64,000 nucleotides of DNA. It comes from Rhynchopus euleeides (lineage: Eukaryota; Euglenozoa; Diplonemea; Diplonemida; Diplonemidae). The stretch lies in NCBI GenBank assembly GCA_963210315.1, contig OY723275.1, positions 1,550,001-1,614,000 of the forward strand, given 5' to 3'. Both the position numbers and the translations under genes were made by a program. Shown piece by piece: positions 22,718 through 33,908 of this stretch (the first letter of the stretch is position 1; every line of letters begins with the position of its first letter). Below the pieces are notes generated by a model. It saw nothing but the letters and a program-made list of their open reading frames with translations. It was not told where the DNA came from and made no database searches.

Positions 22718-23864
22718 ATGGCATGGTGTACCATTGAGAGCGACCCGATGGTCTTCAACGAGATGATGGAGAAGATGGGCGTGCGTGGGGTGGAGGTTGT
22801 TGAGGTGCCCGTGTTGGAGGTGGAGGAGATCCAGCGCCTGGGGCAGGTGTACGGGCTGATCTTCCTGTTCAAGTGGAAGCCGGCAAAGCGTGAGGTGCAG
22901 ATCGTGGACGCGCCGCATGTCTACTTTGCAAAACAGATTGTGTCCAACGCGTGTGCGACACAGGCCATCATCAACATCCTCCTCAACCGCGATGACGTTG
23001 AGGTTGGGAAGGAGCTGCGTGAGTTCAAGGAGTTCACCGAGTCCTTCCCCTCAGCAGAGAGAGGCGAGTGCCTCGGTTCGCAGGAGGTATGCCCCGCCGC
23101 GAGAAAGGAGTCAAAGAAACGGGAGGGGTTGGTGTGTGGCTGTTTTGCGCCCCCATCTCCTGACGCCATGCTGCAAGGCTCGCCACCTCACCCTCCCCTG
23201 TGACAGGTCATCCGGAATGTGCACAACTCATTTGCGCGCACGCAGTGCTTCACCTTTGAGGGCGCTTCCAACAACGACGACGATGACGCATACCACTTCA
23301 CTGCGTACATCCCGAAGACGGGTTCTGTGTACGAGCTGGACGGTCTGCAGACAGGGCCCATCCTTGCTGCCCCTGACACAGACGAGTCGAAGTGGCTTGA
23401 TGCAGCAGTCCCGCTGCTGCAGGAGCGTGTGTCGCAGGTGCAGGCCCTCGACACCAAGGGCAACGGGCTGATGTTCTCCCTGCTGGCAGTGGCGCGCGAC
23501 CGGTCAGAGGTGCTGAAGACGCGCATCTCTGAGAGCACTTCCGAGGCGGAGAAGGCAGAGCTGCAGGTCGAGCTGCAGAACATCTTGGATGCGCGTGAGA
23601 CCGGCAAGAAGGAGAACATCCGGAGACGCCACAACTACATCCCCCTGATTGTGTCGATGCTGAAGGCCCTGGCAGAGAACGGTATGCTTTGGTCCACCTG
23701 CTTGTCTTGATATGCACATGCATTGTTCCCAGTAAGCATTTTGTGTATTCTGCGTCGCACACCCATGATACCCACGCACACCAGGCGCGCTGAAGAATGA
23801 GTCCGAATCTGCCCTGACCCGCTCGAAGGAAAAGCAGGAAGCCGCTGCTGCTGCAAAAAAATAG
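22718..23864 (+). CDS. UCHL5: Ubiquitin carboxyl-terminal hydrolase UCHL5 (UCH37)
   Basis: Three exons 22718..23086, 23207..23681, 23785..23864 give 307 residues, close to the usual about 330. Donors GTATGC, acceptors GTGACAG and CACCAG; both joints restore conserved text (SQE-VIRNVHNSF; AEN-GALKNES). The protein starts WCTIESDPMVF as in UCHL5. The peptidase C12 active site is complete: Gln73, Cys79 (NACATQAI), His153 (DDAYHF) and Asp168 (YELDGL). The C-terminal ULD/KEKE region is kept: coiled helix, then ENIRRRHNYIPLI, the segment that binds RPN13/ADRM1 in other eukaryotes, then a Lys-rich tail. Role: removes ubiquitin from chain ends at the 26S proteasome cap, in cytosol and nucleus. Very confident assignment. 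Confidence 0.95.
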
Positions 23865-24988
23865 GCGAGGTCAGAGGGGGGATGTGGTGCAGAGCGGAGT
23901 GCGGTTTGCACTTCTCCTCTGTGGGCCATTGCTGCGTCCGGAGAGGGAGGAGTCACGTCAGCGTGTGCGATACCAACACTGCCCTATAAAAAGAATCCTG
24001 CACTTCCAGCAAACCAGGAAACACGCCTTCTTGGCAACAATGTGATTGTTGATCCCGCACGGCAGGATGTTCGGCGAGAGTCACAAGTTATATGTCAGCG
24101 AAGTGCGGCTTGCTATACTGTGCCCTTTTTCTGTGCCGGGAATTTTTTGCACTGTGGGGCGGATGGGGGAGGAGGGCAGAGGGATCCCTGTGCTGCCTTG
24201 CTCAGCCCTCAGCCCCCCAGCCCCCGCACCCCTCTCCGCCACCCAAAAAGACAGAGCATCTGCAAGATTATTTTTCAACAACGAACAAGCCCGGCAAAAT
24301 ACACCCCCCCACCCCCCCTACCCTACACGGAGGCAGAACTAACGTATCTCCTAACTAACCATAAAGGGTGTAACGTCGGGCCGCCCGTTTCACCCGCCTA
24401 CAGATCTACCAGATCTGCACTAGCCATCAGGAAACGTGTTGGTGGTCCCGCTTCCCCGCGTGTGGATAACCAACTTCGAAGCGTAGAAGGCGACTGTGTT
24501 TCCACCAAAAGCAAAAAAAGTATCCCCTCCAAAGGAAAATCAAACCGTTTTGCTGCCTCTGCATCAAAGACACCGAGAGACGTATCCCCGACATGCGTGC
24601 TGTTCATTGGTTTGGCCCGAACAGAGGAAACAGGTGCACCCCACCCCCACCCACTACCTCCAAGGCAGTCGGGATGTGCTCAGGCATGATATGTCCGGCA
24701 CGTCTCACTAAATAACAGAAGAAGAGGGCGGGGGTGGATTGAGGGGGGGGGGGGGATGGCCCCAGAGGTAACCCCTCTCCCCTCCCCACCCACCCCAGCC
24801 GTGTGCGATGATGACCAGACGGCTCGCTTGCCCCTCCCCTCCCCCCCAACCCAGCCCACCCACACCCCAGCGCAGCCGTCGCAACCGAGGGAAACTCTCT
24901 CTGACACTGCCTCCACAAAACACATCCCGGCAGGGGTGGGGCGAGGTGTGGTGGCGGGAAGTAGCGCAGGCGTCTGCCTGTCTGCAGG
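23865..24988. other. Intergenic, no gene seen
   Basis: Mixed DNA with TATAAA-like text at 23985-23990 and a G run at 24747-24757. No domain-bearing frame; the long minus-strand frames here are antisense shadows of the carrier gene. Confidence 0.5.
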
Positions 24989-25879
24989 ATGACCATCTCT
25001 GGTGTGCAGCTGGGCGATGCCTGGAACAGCTTTACCGCGGGGTTCACGGCAGCAGCGATTAGCAAGACTGTGGTAGCACCGCTTGATCGGGTAAAGATTG
25101 TGATGCAAACGCAGGGCTGCAACTTCATGCTCAACAGCGGGGAGATCGAGCGGTTCAGCAGCCCTCTCAACTGCATGCGCCGCATTGTCGCCGAGCAGGG
25201 CGCGCTGGCCCTCTGGCGGGGAAACCAAGCGGATGTGCTGCGCTACGCCCCTGTCCACGGCTTCAACTTCTTCTTCCGCGACCTGTTCAGCATGCTCAAC
25301 CCAAACTTCTCCCGAGAGACCGACCCTAAGAAGCGCCTGTTCTGCAACATCATGGAGGGGGGCCTCGCCGGCACCATGTCCCTCACCCTCCTCCTCCCCT
25401 TCGACGTCCTCCGCACCCGCATGGCAGCAGACCTCGGCACGGGGTACACACGGCAATACCGGGGGCTCATAGACTGCTTCTTCAAGACCCTGAAGATCGG
25501 GGGAGTGCTTGGGGGCGTCTATTCTGGGTTTTGGATCAGCATACCCGCTGTGTTTGTCTACCGGGGGGTGTATCTGGGAGGGTGGGAGTCTGCGAAGGAG
25601 GTGTTCCAGCCCACGACGCTGGCATCTAAGTTTATCGTGGCGCAAGCCGTGACGGCGGTAGCGGGTCTTTCTTCTTACCCCCTCGACACAGTACGCCGCA
25701 GGGTTATGCTTCAGACAGGCTCGCGTGAACAGCTTTATGCCGGGGGACGTGACTGCATCCGGAGAATGCTTGTCGACGAAGGTGCTGCAGCGTTTTACAA
25801 AGGAGCCACGATGAACGTCCTCCGAGGCACGGGTGGTGCGCTAGCCCTCGTCCTTTACGACCAGCTGAAGAAGGTGTAG
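24989..25879 (+). CDS. Mitochondrial ADP/ATP carrier
   Basis: Single-exon frame of 296 residues, typical for the mitochondrial carrier family (three repeats of about 100 residues, six spans). The three Px[DE]xx[KR] signatures are visible: PLDRVK (31-36), PFDVLR (about 133-138) and PLDTVR (231-236). The ADP/ATP-carrier box RRRMMM is present as RRRVML (236-241). The segment WRGNQADVLRYAPVHGFNF matches the carrier's WRGNxxNVIRYxPxxALNF. Role: exchanges ADP for ATP across the inner mitochondrial (or hydrogenosomal) membrane. Together with the possible complex I subunit nearby it suggests an energy-producing organelle. The upstream 24720-24988 is CT-rich. The relaxed last box (VML rather than MMM) leaves a small chance of a related nucleotide carrier. 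Confidence 0.9.
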   Translation: MTISGVQLGDAWNSFTAGFTAAAISKTVVAPLDRVKIVMQTQGCNFMLNSGEIERFSSPLNCMRRIVAEQGALALWRGNQADVLRYAPVHGFNFFFRDLFSMLNPNFSRETDPKKRLFCNIMEGGLAGTMSLTLLLPFDVLRTRMAADLGTGYTRQYRGLIDCFFKTLKIGGVLGGVYSGFWISIPAVFVYRGVYLGGWESAKEVFQPTTLASKFIVAQAVTAVAGLSSYPLDTVRRRVMLQTGSREQLYAGGRDCIRRMLVDEGAAAFYKGATMNVLRGTGGALALVLYDQLKKV

Positions 25880-27854
25880 CCAAAACCCAGCAGGGTGCGG
25901 AGGGTCGGCACGACCAACCAGACTGAACGCCAGGGCGGTGGGGTTGGGAGCTTTGGGGAGAAAGTTTGGATGTGGCGCAAGGTTTTTTCACAGCGGAAGG
26001 GGAGGGGTGGAGTTTGGCCGCAGGTGGGTAGGTGGGGTGGGGGGGGGGGGGGCAGGGGATGAGTGTTGTTTTTTTTGGCTGCTTGGGTTGCCAATTCCTT
26101 GAGGGGGGTGGGGCGGTGCGGTGCGGGGCCTCTGCCCTTTCAGGGCCTGTCGGAGGGGCGGATGGGAGAGGGGTTGGTTCAGCAGAGTGAAAGGCAAGGC
26201 CGAAGGAGGAAGCAGCACCCCAGCGGTGTGAAGTCAGAGGGTGGACCCAGCTTCCTCAAGGAGGCTGTGGGGAAGGTGCTCCTATGGGTGGCCTTCGCCC
26301 TGTGTGTCTAAACCGTGCCACTTTTTTTATTTGCTGACAGGGTGTGCTGTTGTGAGGGGCGGTTCCTCTTTTTCTCACCTTTCTGCATTTCTGAGCGAAG
26401 GCGTTCCCCGCCCCCAGGGATTGTCCACATGCGACCTGATGCCATGCCCACCACGAGTCTTGTGTATTCTGTGGCGTGTCGAACCCTCTCCGCCCCCCCT
26501 GCCGATGGTCAAAGCGAAATGGGGCTCTGATCTGATGATCGCCCCCTCCGGATATCAGTTAAGACACGCGGCGTTCGTATTGGTCATGCTGCAACACGCT
26601 GTCGAGAAGTGAGTTGAGATTTAAGGCGGCCCCTAAAACCTCCCCACAGCTCCTTGCGGAGCATTCAGCTTGGGAGCGCGGAGGTTGCACGCGGGGCGTT
26701 TTTTCTTTCATGGTTCTCTTCTTCTTTAGAATCCTGCTCGGGGGGAGGGGTTGTCTTTTGATGTGATGGAGAGTGGTCGGTTCTCCCCCCTATCCGCCCA
26801 CCCCACCGCCCTGCGCTGCCCGGCCGCCTCGTACCCCCATGGCTTGGGCTGGATGCGTCTGCCGACGAATAGAGGCCGGTGTTCAGAAGGCCTTCCAGTT
26901 ACGGCAGAAGAAACCCCTCCGGGTGGAGACACATCCCCTCCCCCACCCGACCCGCCCCTCCTATTGGTTTGGAATGTCAGGCAGAGGGGTGGGTTTTCCC
27001 GTCTTATGTGGGGGGGGTGCGGGGGGTGGGGGTTGTTTATTGTGTTATTTTTTTATCAGGGAGATTTATGAATAGTTCGGAGCAAGTGTCAGCGCGCGAC
27101 AAGCACAGCAAGCACTAGGTTGCCCAGAGGGCCGTGACTAGTCACGATCTGCGAGAGGGCCGATCACCAACGTCGTCAGCAGCCGCACCAGGGTGATGCC
27201 TCCAACTCCCGTTCCCTGTACCAGGGCGTCGAGCGCGGAGAATATTCTCTGCAATATTTTTCGCAGTCGCTTCCCCTATTTGAGGGTACCCGTCAGGGAC
27301 TCGTCAGTGACCTTCTGGCGTACAAGTCCTGCTGCGGCGACGTCCACCCCGACCGCTCCAAGCTGCTGCATCGGGGGGGGGGGGGGGGCAGTCGTAGGCT
27401 TGTCCCCCTTCGAGGTGGGCCTGCAGTGATGTGGAGCAACACAGCAAACAGCAGCAAGCAAAACAGCAAGAAAAGCCTCGCGCGCGCCGCTCCTCCCTAT
27501 TATAAATCTCCCGTACCATGGCAAAACCACTCGGCTAAAGTCGTTCGCAGGAAGGGCGTCTCGTTTTGGTCCCCTGCACCCCCCTCTCTCCCCCCCCGTC
27601 AGCCATTCCCACACACCCCTCCCCAAGCAGAAGGCTGCTGGCACAGCACACACACACACAACAGCACGGGGGATATCGCAGCACAGCCCCTTCTCCTCTG
27701 TCCGGCTCGATTCGACGCCCCCATCGCACACATGGCCTCCCGGTAACAAGTGATATCCCTCAACAGGCAAAAAAAGGACCACCCCCCTCCCCCCCCACCC
27801 GCGAGCCTGGTGGGGTGCCCACCTCCGCTGAACGGGTCTTCCATTTGATTTGCA
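25880..27854. other. Intergenic, one unexplained open stretch
   Basis: Mostly low-complexity DNA with G runs (26037-26053, 27375-27389). A plus-strand frame is open from about 27138 to 27746 without a start codon; its first part (about 27210-27370) has gene-like codons but no recognised domain and runs through a poly-G tract. Possibly an exon remnant. Not called as a gene. Confidence 0.4.
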
Positions 27855-29522
27855 ATGGATGGGCGCCGCCTCTGGCGAAATTCAACGCCGGGCGCGAGCT
27901 CGGCGGAGTCGGAGAGGGAGAGGAAGCTGGAGATCGCAGTGGAGCGCCTCCATTCGCGTTCTGTGAGGGAGCGCGATAACGCGCAGCTGACCTTCTACGC
28001 TCTGCTTATGGCCCTCTTCACTCTCTGCTCCCTCTGCGCGCTTGGCGCCACCATGGTGGGCACAGACACCCGCCTGCAGCACCGTGTCACCGAGGCTGTT
28101 GGCGCCCTCCGCGGCCTGGCGGGTTCGGTGCACGGCTCCGGAGGGGCCTGTGTGGCCTTCCGCAGAACCCTGCAGTGCAGCCCCTACGGCTTCCGCGATG
28201 TGAACCGCGACACACACTGCTATGAGACGATGCCTGCCGAAGCGTCGGGGTACTGCCAGTGCCAGGGGGGTGTTGTTGTGGAGAAGGCCTGCCATAACCC
28301 ACCGTCGGGTGACGAGCCCTTCGTCTGCGCGCGGCAGTGTGCGCGGGCCGTGGCGGAGGCTGCGTCGGCGGAGGCGATGGGGCTGTTGAAGCAGCCGTCG
28401 GGGCCGCCACGCACCCCCCTGGAGTCAGGTGGGCTGAAGGTGGCGGTGTTGATACTCGTGCTGAATATCCCAGCGAATTTGGACCGCCTGGTGCATGCGA
28501 TACGCCGGTTTGACAGGATGGGCAACAGGGATATGCGGTATCCTTACCTGGTGTTCGACACGCGGGCCTGCTCGCCGCAAACTCTGGAGGCGCTGCAGCG
28601 TGTGACGCACTCCGTGGAATGTGTGGTTATTGATCCGAACCACTGGAAGACCCCGCCGTTGAATGGGAATGCTCTGCGGATCCAGATCAAGCGGCATGGG
28701 GGACAGGAGTTTCTCATCCCGCGTCATGCGAATCGCTGGTTTGCCGGCATGGTGTGGCGTGCTGATATCCTGGGGGCCTTCGATTATGCCTGGCGGTTGG
28801 ATTTGGATTCGTTTATCCACTGCCCCCTGCCGTACAACCCGGTGTTGAAGATGCATCAGGCAGGCCAGAAGGCTGGGTTCTTTGTGGCGCATACCGAATC
28901 TTCCAAGGTTCACACTCGTGTATGTCCTTTGATCAGTGATTCACCCGAGGGTCAAACCCCCCGTTGTTCATGGTGATGCGTGATTTGCCACCGCCACACA
29001 CACAGCTCACGAAGCGATTCCGGGAGTACCTGCGCAATACGTCGCAAATAGTGAAGTGGGAGGGTGTTGAGCATGAAGGAACCAAACACAACGCGCACAA
29101 GGCATGTGTTTTCACGTCGCAGACGGAGATCGTCGAGCTGAAGTGGATGCGCACACTCTACGCGGTGTTCTTCGCAGCAATGGATAGCGTATGCCCCTCC
29201 TGTTATTTGGTAGATGGGCATATGCTTCAACTGTTTGCATTTCCTATCGTGTGTGCCTGGTCCTGCATGCATGCCATTTCTTGCTCCCACACAGGCCGAA
29301 GGGTTCCTGCTCGAGAAGTGGACTGATTCCATGATGCGGATGCTGGGCGTCATGCACATGCTCACCCCCAAGCAAGTGGCCTACTTCGGCGACATACATT
29401 CGTCGTACGCAGGGGAGTTGCATGTCCCCAGCGAGGATTCAGACACCTGTCCGAAACACGCTGTTCTGCCGCGGCACCACCCCACGCCGAATGCATGCAT
29501 TACCAGGCTGAACCTGAAGTAG
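27855..29522 (+). CDS. GT15 (KRE2/MNT1-like) mannosyltransferase, type II membrane protein
   Basis: Three exons 27855..28919, 29006..29188, 29295..29522 give 491 residues. Donors GTATGT and GTATGC, acceptors CACACAG and CACACAG, all phase 0. A short cytosolic tail is followed by one signal-anchor span (residues 47-68), then a Cys-rich stem (about 100-175) with paired cysteines. The lumenal domain begins VAVLILVLNIPANLDRLVHAI and has YPYLVF (expected YP.vfFND), a HW motif (IDPNHW), RWFAGMVWR...FDYAWRLDLDS (family: fqSGfFwrh.ll..YdYYWRvEPdv) with a DxD, and GFFVAHTE. Known of the family: alpha-1,2-mannosyl transfer from GDP-mannose in the Golgi, best known in fungi. Inferred: the same reaction type here; acceptor unknown. 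The divergent REP motif makes enzyme activity likely but not certain. Confidence 0.8.
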
Positions 29523-30122
29523 CACTCCCTGCATTTGCCGCCAGTGCTTGTTCCTCGATGTGTCAGATAATCTCGGTGCCGAAGAAGATCCCATCCTCGA
29601 GTTGTCGTCTTCGGGCGCATCCAACACCCTGCTCCTTAAACATCTCTTGCACGACACAGCAGTCGGGCTCACAACATCTCGACGAGCCGGAATGCAGTCG
29701 AGACCCAACCACCGCGTCGTGGGTGGCGGCGACCGCCCCTCCCTCTCCCCCCCCCGTTCGCTTGGGGGAGTGCCCCAGCTGCAGGGTGTGTCTCCTGCAA
29801 GGTTTCCGATTTCCACCGATTTTGGCCAATTCGCCAACTGTTGTACTTTGCAGGCCCTCTTCCAAGCCACCCACACCACGCGTGGTCTCCGATCCGCAGG
29901 GTCGCCCCACTTAGATGTGGCCTTACCGCATATTGGTTTTACGTGTTACGAGCGACAAAAAGTGAAACGTCGGGAAATAACGAACGGAAATCAACTGCAG
30001 CTCACAAGGCCCTCACAGCCTTGATACACTAACGCGCTTTGCAAGATAAGGCTCGGAGCTGCTGGACAGGGTGCGACTGCGCGGAAGGAGTCCGGCCCCC
30101 CCCCCCCCCCCTCGCCCCCCAC
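29523..30122. other. Intergenic, no gene seen
   Basis: Probable 3' untranslated and spacer DNA; a C run (30097-30110) precedes element A3. No domain-bearing frame. Confidence 0.5.
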
Positions 30123-30571
30123 CACACGGTGGGATCTTGTAAATTTTACATGTATAACTACAAGTATATACATGTATTATACATGTATAATACTTGCATG
30201 TCAACTATTATACATGTATAATACATGTATATGCCTGAAATATACATGTAAAATACATGTATATCAAGTAAAAATACAAGTATAATTTGGTGCCCCTGAT
30301 TTACCCCTTTTTCACTACGCACAAACTACGCAATCTGGGGGGGGGGTCTCGCTTTTTGGTCCCCCCCCAGTTTTTTTTGGTCCCCCTTTCTGTGTGGCTA
30401 CTGAGACAGGACTGGAGGCACTGCGCTGACCGAGCAAAAAATTATTGCCAGAACTCACTATACACCGTACGAAAGAACGCACGACATGTGGGGCGGGACT
30501 CCAGAAACACCTGGGCAAGGTTGCCCCATGCCCAGAAACACCTGAGAAGGAAGTGAGTTCCAGGAGCCGCG

Positions 30572-30907
30572 TAGAACACCCTCGAGATTGTGAATGATGA
30601 TACGATCACAGCCTTCAGGGCGATGCGAGGTGCCACCCTGAAGGTGGCCCTTGACATCAAGGAGAGCGTCGGCCGAGGGGTCGACGAAAAGCTGAAGAAG
30701 GCGCTACTGGCACTGGATCCCGCGGGGTATACGGAGGTCACCGCCACACAGGCAACCTCCGCTGACAACGTCCAGGAGACGTTATCCGAGGGGATCACAA
30801 CGGCACTAGAGATCTGTGTCACGGGATCCAGGCGCCCACTCTCCCTCGACGGTCTGGGGATTGTTGTTGGGTATGGTGTCGTTTCCTGCAGCTGCAAAAA
30901 AGCGTAG
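30572..30907 (+). other. Unassigned frame in element G
   Basis: The frame is open from the stop at 30572 to 30907; a GTG at 30590 is the first start-like codon and there is no in-frame ATG at its head. The peptide (for example ATLKVALDIKESVGRG) has ordinary amphipathic composition and codon use like host genes, which suggests a captured host exon. No family is recognised. Confidence 0.3.
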
Positions 30908-30928
30908 CAACTGTGCTTCCTTCTTCCT

Positions 30929-31024
30929 TAATGATGCGTTGACGCTTCCACCCGGAGGAGCTGAAGCAGGCACCGCTTAATGATGCGTTGATGCTTCCAC
31001 CCGACGAGCTGAAGCAGGCACCGC
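30929..31024 (+). repeat. Direct tandem duplication in element G
   Basis: A unit of about 48 bp beginning TTAATGATGCGTTGA and ending GCAGGCACCGC occurs twice in a row with a few differences. The second copy leads into a 62-codon Ala/Pro/Lys-rich frame (30988-31176) of unknown meaning. Confidence 0.7.
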
Positions 31025-31454
31025 GCCAAAGGGCACCCCCAAAGAGACCTGCAAAGACTGCGTCGAAACCCGCACCGAAGGCTGCCAGCGCTGCAGCACC
31101 TGCAGCACCTGAAGCGCCTGCACCCTCACTGACCCCGGAACAGCAAGAACTCCTTGAGTTTGGGGTCCCGGCATAGAGACAGAGAATGGCTGAGTAAATC
31201 AAAAAATGAGACCCCCCCCCCCTTTTCACTACGCACAAACTACGCAATATGGGGTCGTCAGGGGCACCAATAATACTTGCATGTCAACTATTATACTTGT
31301 ATTTTTACTTGATATACATGTATTTTACATGTATATTTCAGGCATATACATGTATTATACATGTATAATAGTTGACATGCAAGTATTATACATGTATAAT
31401 ACATGTATTATACTTGTAGTTATACATGTAAAATTTACAAGATCCCACCGTGCA

Positions 31455-31889
31455 CACGCACAGCACATCTCTTTCTTCTTCGCTGTGTGCGATCCTGCCA
31501 AAAATGCTCCCCCCGCCCCACCTCCCCCTTCCACAAGGACCGATCTGGTCCCATCGAAGCTGTTGTGAAGATAGAAAATTATGCAGGCATCTGCCACCAC
31601 CAGCGGAGGACAAACTCATGTGGGTTTTGTTTCGTGATGGTTTGTCGGGTTTACCCGACAGCTGGTAGGTAGATGCCTGCATATACGATCCCTGCCCTTC
31701 GCCGCTAGAAAGGCAGGCGGAAATCAGGGTGTTTCCCTGACAGCACATTGTTGTGTGCTTCCAGATGATAGACGTCGGCACCGCTGCTGACTGATGACTT
31801 CCATCATCAATCTGGCAGCGAACAAACGACGGGGAGAGGGGTTCAGGCCTCTGGCTAATTCTGGGGCCGGACTTAACGTTGGGCCGGAG
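31455..31889. other. Intergenic, no gene seen
   Basis: Spacer between A3 and the telomere-like array. Includes a short palindrome TGTCGGGTTTACCCGACA (31646-31663) and a G run at 31889-31902. Confidence 0.5.
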
Positions 31890-33880
31890 GGGGGGGGGGG
31901 GGGCCCTACCCTACCCTACCCTACAGCACGTCGGGGGTACCCACAACCCGACCCAACCCTACCCTAGGGTGAGGGTTGGGTACCCATAACCCGACCCAAC
32001 ACGACCCTACCCAACCCAGGGGTCAGGGCCAGGGTTGATCCTAGACCCAACCCAACCCCAGGGTTAGGGTTAGGGTTGACCCTAGACCCTACCCTAACCC
32101 TAGGGTTAGGGTTAGGGTTAACCCTTGACCCAACCCTAGGGTTAGGGTTAGGGTTGACCCTAGACCCTACCCTAACCCTAGGGTTAGGGTCAGGGTTAAC
32201 CCTAGACCCTACCCTAACCCTAGGGTTAGGGTTAGGGTTAACCCTTGACCCAACCCTAGGGTTAGGGTTAGGGTTAACCCTAGACCCTACCCAACCCTCG
32301 GGTTAGGGTTAGGGTTAACCCTGGACCCTACCCAACCCTAGGGTTAGGGTCAGGGTTGACCCTAGACCCTACCCTAACCCTAGGGTTAGGGTCAGGGTTA
32401 ACCCTAGACCCTACCCAACCCTAGGGTTAGGGTTAACCCTTGACCCAACCCTAGGGTTAGGGTCAGGGTTGACCCTAGACCCTACCCTAGGGTTAGGGTA
32501 GGGTATAGGGTTAACCCCAACCCTGATCCGAGGGTTGGGTCGGGTCTAGGGTTCACCCTGACCCAAACCCGAACCCTAGGGTAGGGTTGGGTCTAGGGTG
32601 AACCCTAACCCTAGGGTCGGGCAGGGTCTTGGGTTAACCCCCAACCCTAACCCTCGGGTTGGGTAGGGTATAGGGTTAACCCTAACCCTAACCCTAGGGT
32701 AGGGTTGGGTCTTGGGTTAACCCTAACCCTAGGGTTGGGTTGGGTATAGGGTTAACCCTAACCCTAGGGTGAGGGTAGGGTATAGGGTTAACCCTAACCC
32801 TAGGGTAGGGTTGGGTCTTGGGTTAACCCTAACCCTAACCCTAGGGTTGGGTGGGGTATAGGGTTAACCCCAACCCTAACCCTAGGGTTGGGTTGGGTCT
32901 AGGGTTAACCCTGACCCTAACCCTAGGGTTGGGTAGGGTATAGGGTTAACCCCAACCCTAACCCTAGGGTTGGGTTGGGTCTAGGGTTAACCCTGACCCT
33001 AACCCTAGGGTTGGGTAGGGTCTAGGGTTAACCCTAACCCTAGGGTCGGGTTGGGTTAACCCTAACCCTAGGGTTGGGTTGGGTTAACCCTAACCCTAGG
33101 GTTGGGTTGGGTCTAGGGTTAACCCTAACCCTAGGGTAGGGTCTAGGGTTAACCCCAACCCTAACCCTAGGGTTGGGTAGGGTGTAGGGTGAACCCTCAC
33201 CCTAACCCTAGGGTTGGGTAGGGTATAGGGTTAACCCTGACCCTAACCCTAGGGTAGGGTCTAGGGTTAACCCTAACCCTAGGGTTGGGTAGGGTGTAGG
33301 GTTAACCCTAACCCTAGGGTCGGGTTGGGTTAACCCTAACCCTAGGGTTGGGTTGGGTCTAGGGTTAACCCTGACCCTAACCCTAGGGTAGGGTCTAGGG
33401 TTAACCCTGACCCTAACCCTAGGGTTGGGTTGGGTCTAGGGTTAACCCCAACCCTAACCCTAGGGTTGGGTAGGGTGTAGGGTTAACCCTGACCCTAACC
33501 CTAGGGTAGGGTCTAGGGTTAACCCTAACCCTAACCCTAGGGTTGGGTAGGGTGTAGGGTTAACCCTAACCCTAGGGTAGGGTTGGGTCTAGGGTTAACC
33601 CTGACCCTAACCCTAGGGTTGGGTAGGGTGTAGGGTTAACCCTCACCCTAACCCTAGGGTTGGGTAGGGTATAGGGTTAACCCCAACCCCAACCCTAGGG
33701 TTGGGTAGGGTGTAGGGTTAACCCTCACCCTAACCCTAGGGTTGGGTAGGGTATAGGGTTAACCCTAACCCCAGGGTAGGGTCTAGGGTTAACCCTAACC
33801 CTAGGGTGAGGGTAGGGTCTGGAGTTAACCCCAACCCCAACCCTAGGGTTGGGTAGGGTCTAGGGTCACCCGTAACCCTC
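31890..33880. repeat. Telomere-like hexamer array with alternating strand
   Basis: About 2 kb of degenerate TTAGGG/CCCTAA words. Unlike a telomere, the G-rich strand flips every few words, giving units of roughly 45-75 bp such as GGGTTAACCC plus CCCTAACCCTAGGGTTGGG. From about 32035 to 32490 the unit keeps GACCCTA words; from 32490 onward it is GGGTTGGGTAGGGTATAGGG-like. The array is therefore a series of small palindromes. It ends by 33880 before element F1, and a short CCAACCCTAGGGTA remnant reappears at 34942-34955 just before A4. Confidence 0.85.
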
Positions 33881-33908
33881 GAAATCGGGCCCAAATCGCC
33901 AAAATGGG

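Larger units (their letters stand above)
30287..31270 (+). mobile_element. Element G (nested in A3)
   Basis: 984 bp with 13-bp inverted ends TTGGTGCCCCTGA / TCAGGGGCACCAA and a probable TAAT duplication from the A3 sequence. Inside each end lies the same-direction copy of CACTACGCACAAACTACGCA (30313 and 31227), so the ends combine inverted and direct repeats. It carries two short frames, described separately. Confidence 0.65.
30125..31452 (+). mobile_element. Family A (CACTA-like) element, copy A3
   Basis: CACGGTGGGATC...GATCCCACCGTG ends with a CA duplication (30123-30124, 31453-31454). Arms of about 160-180 bp are separated by element G, which is inserted in the palindromic region. Confidence 0.8.

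Noticed and set aside
31890..33880. True chromosome end
   Set aside because: Sequence continues on both sides and the G-rich strand alternates.
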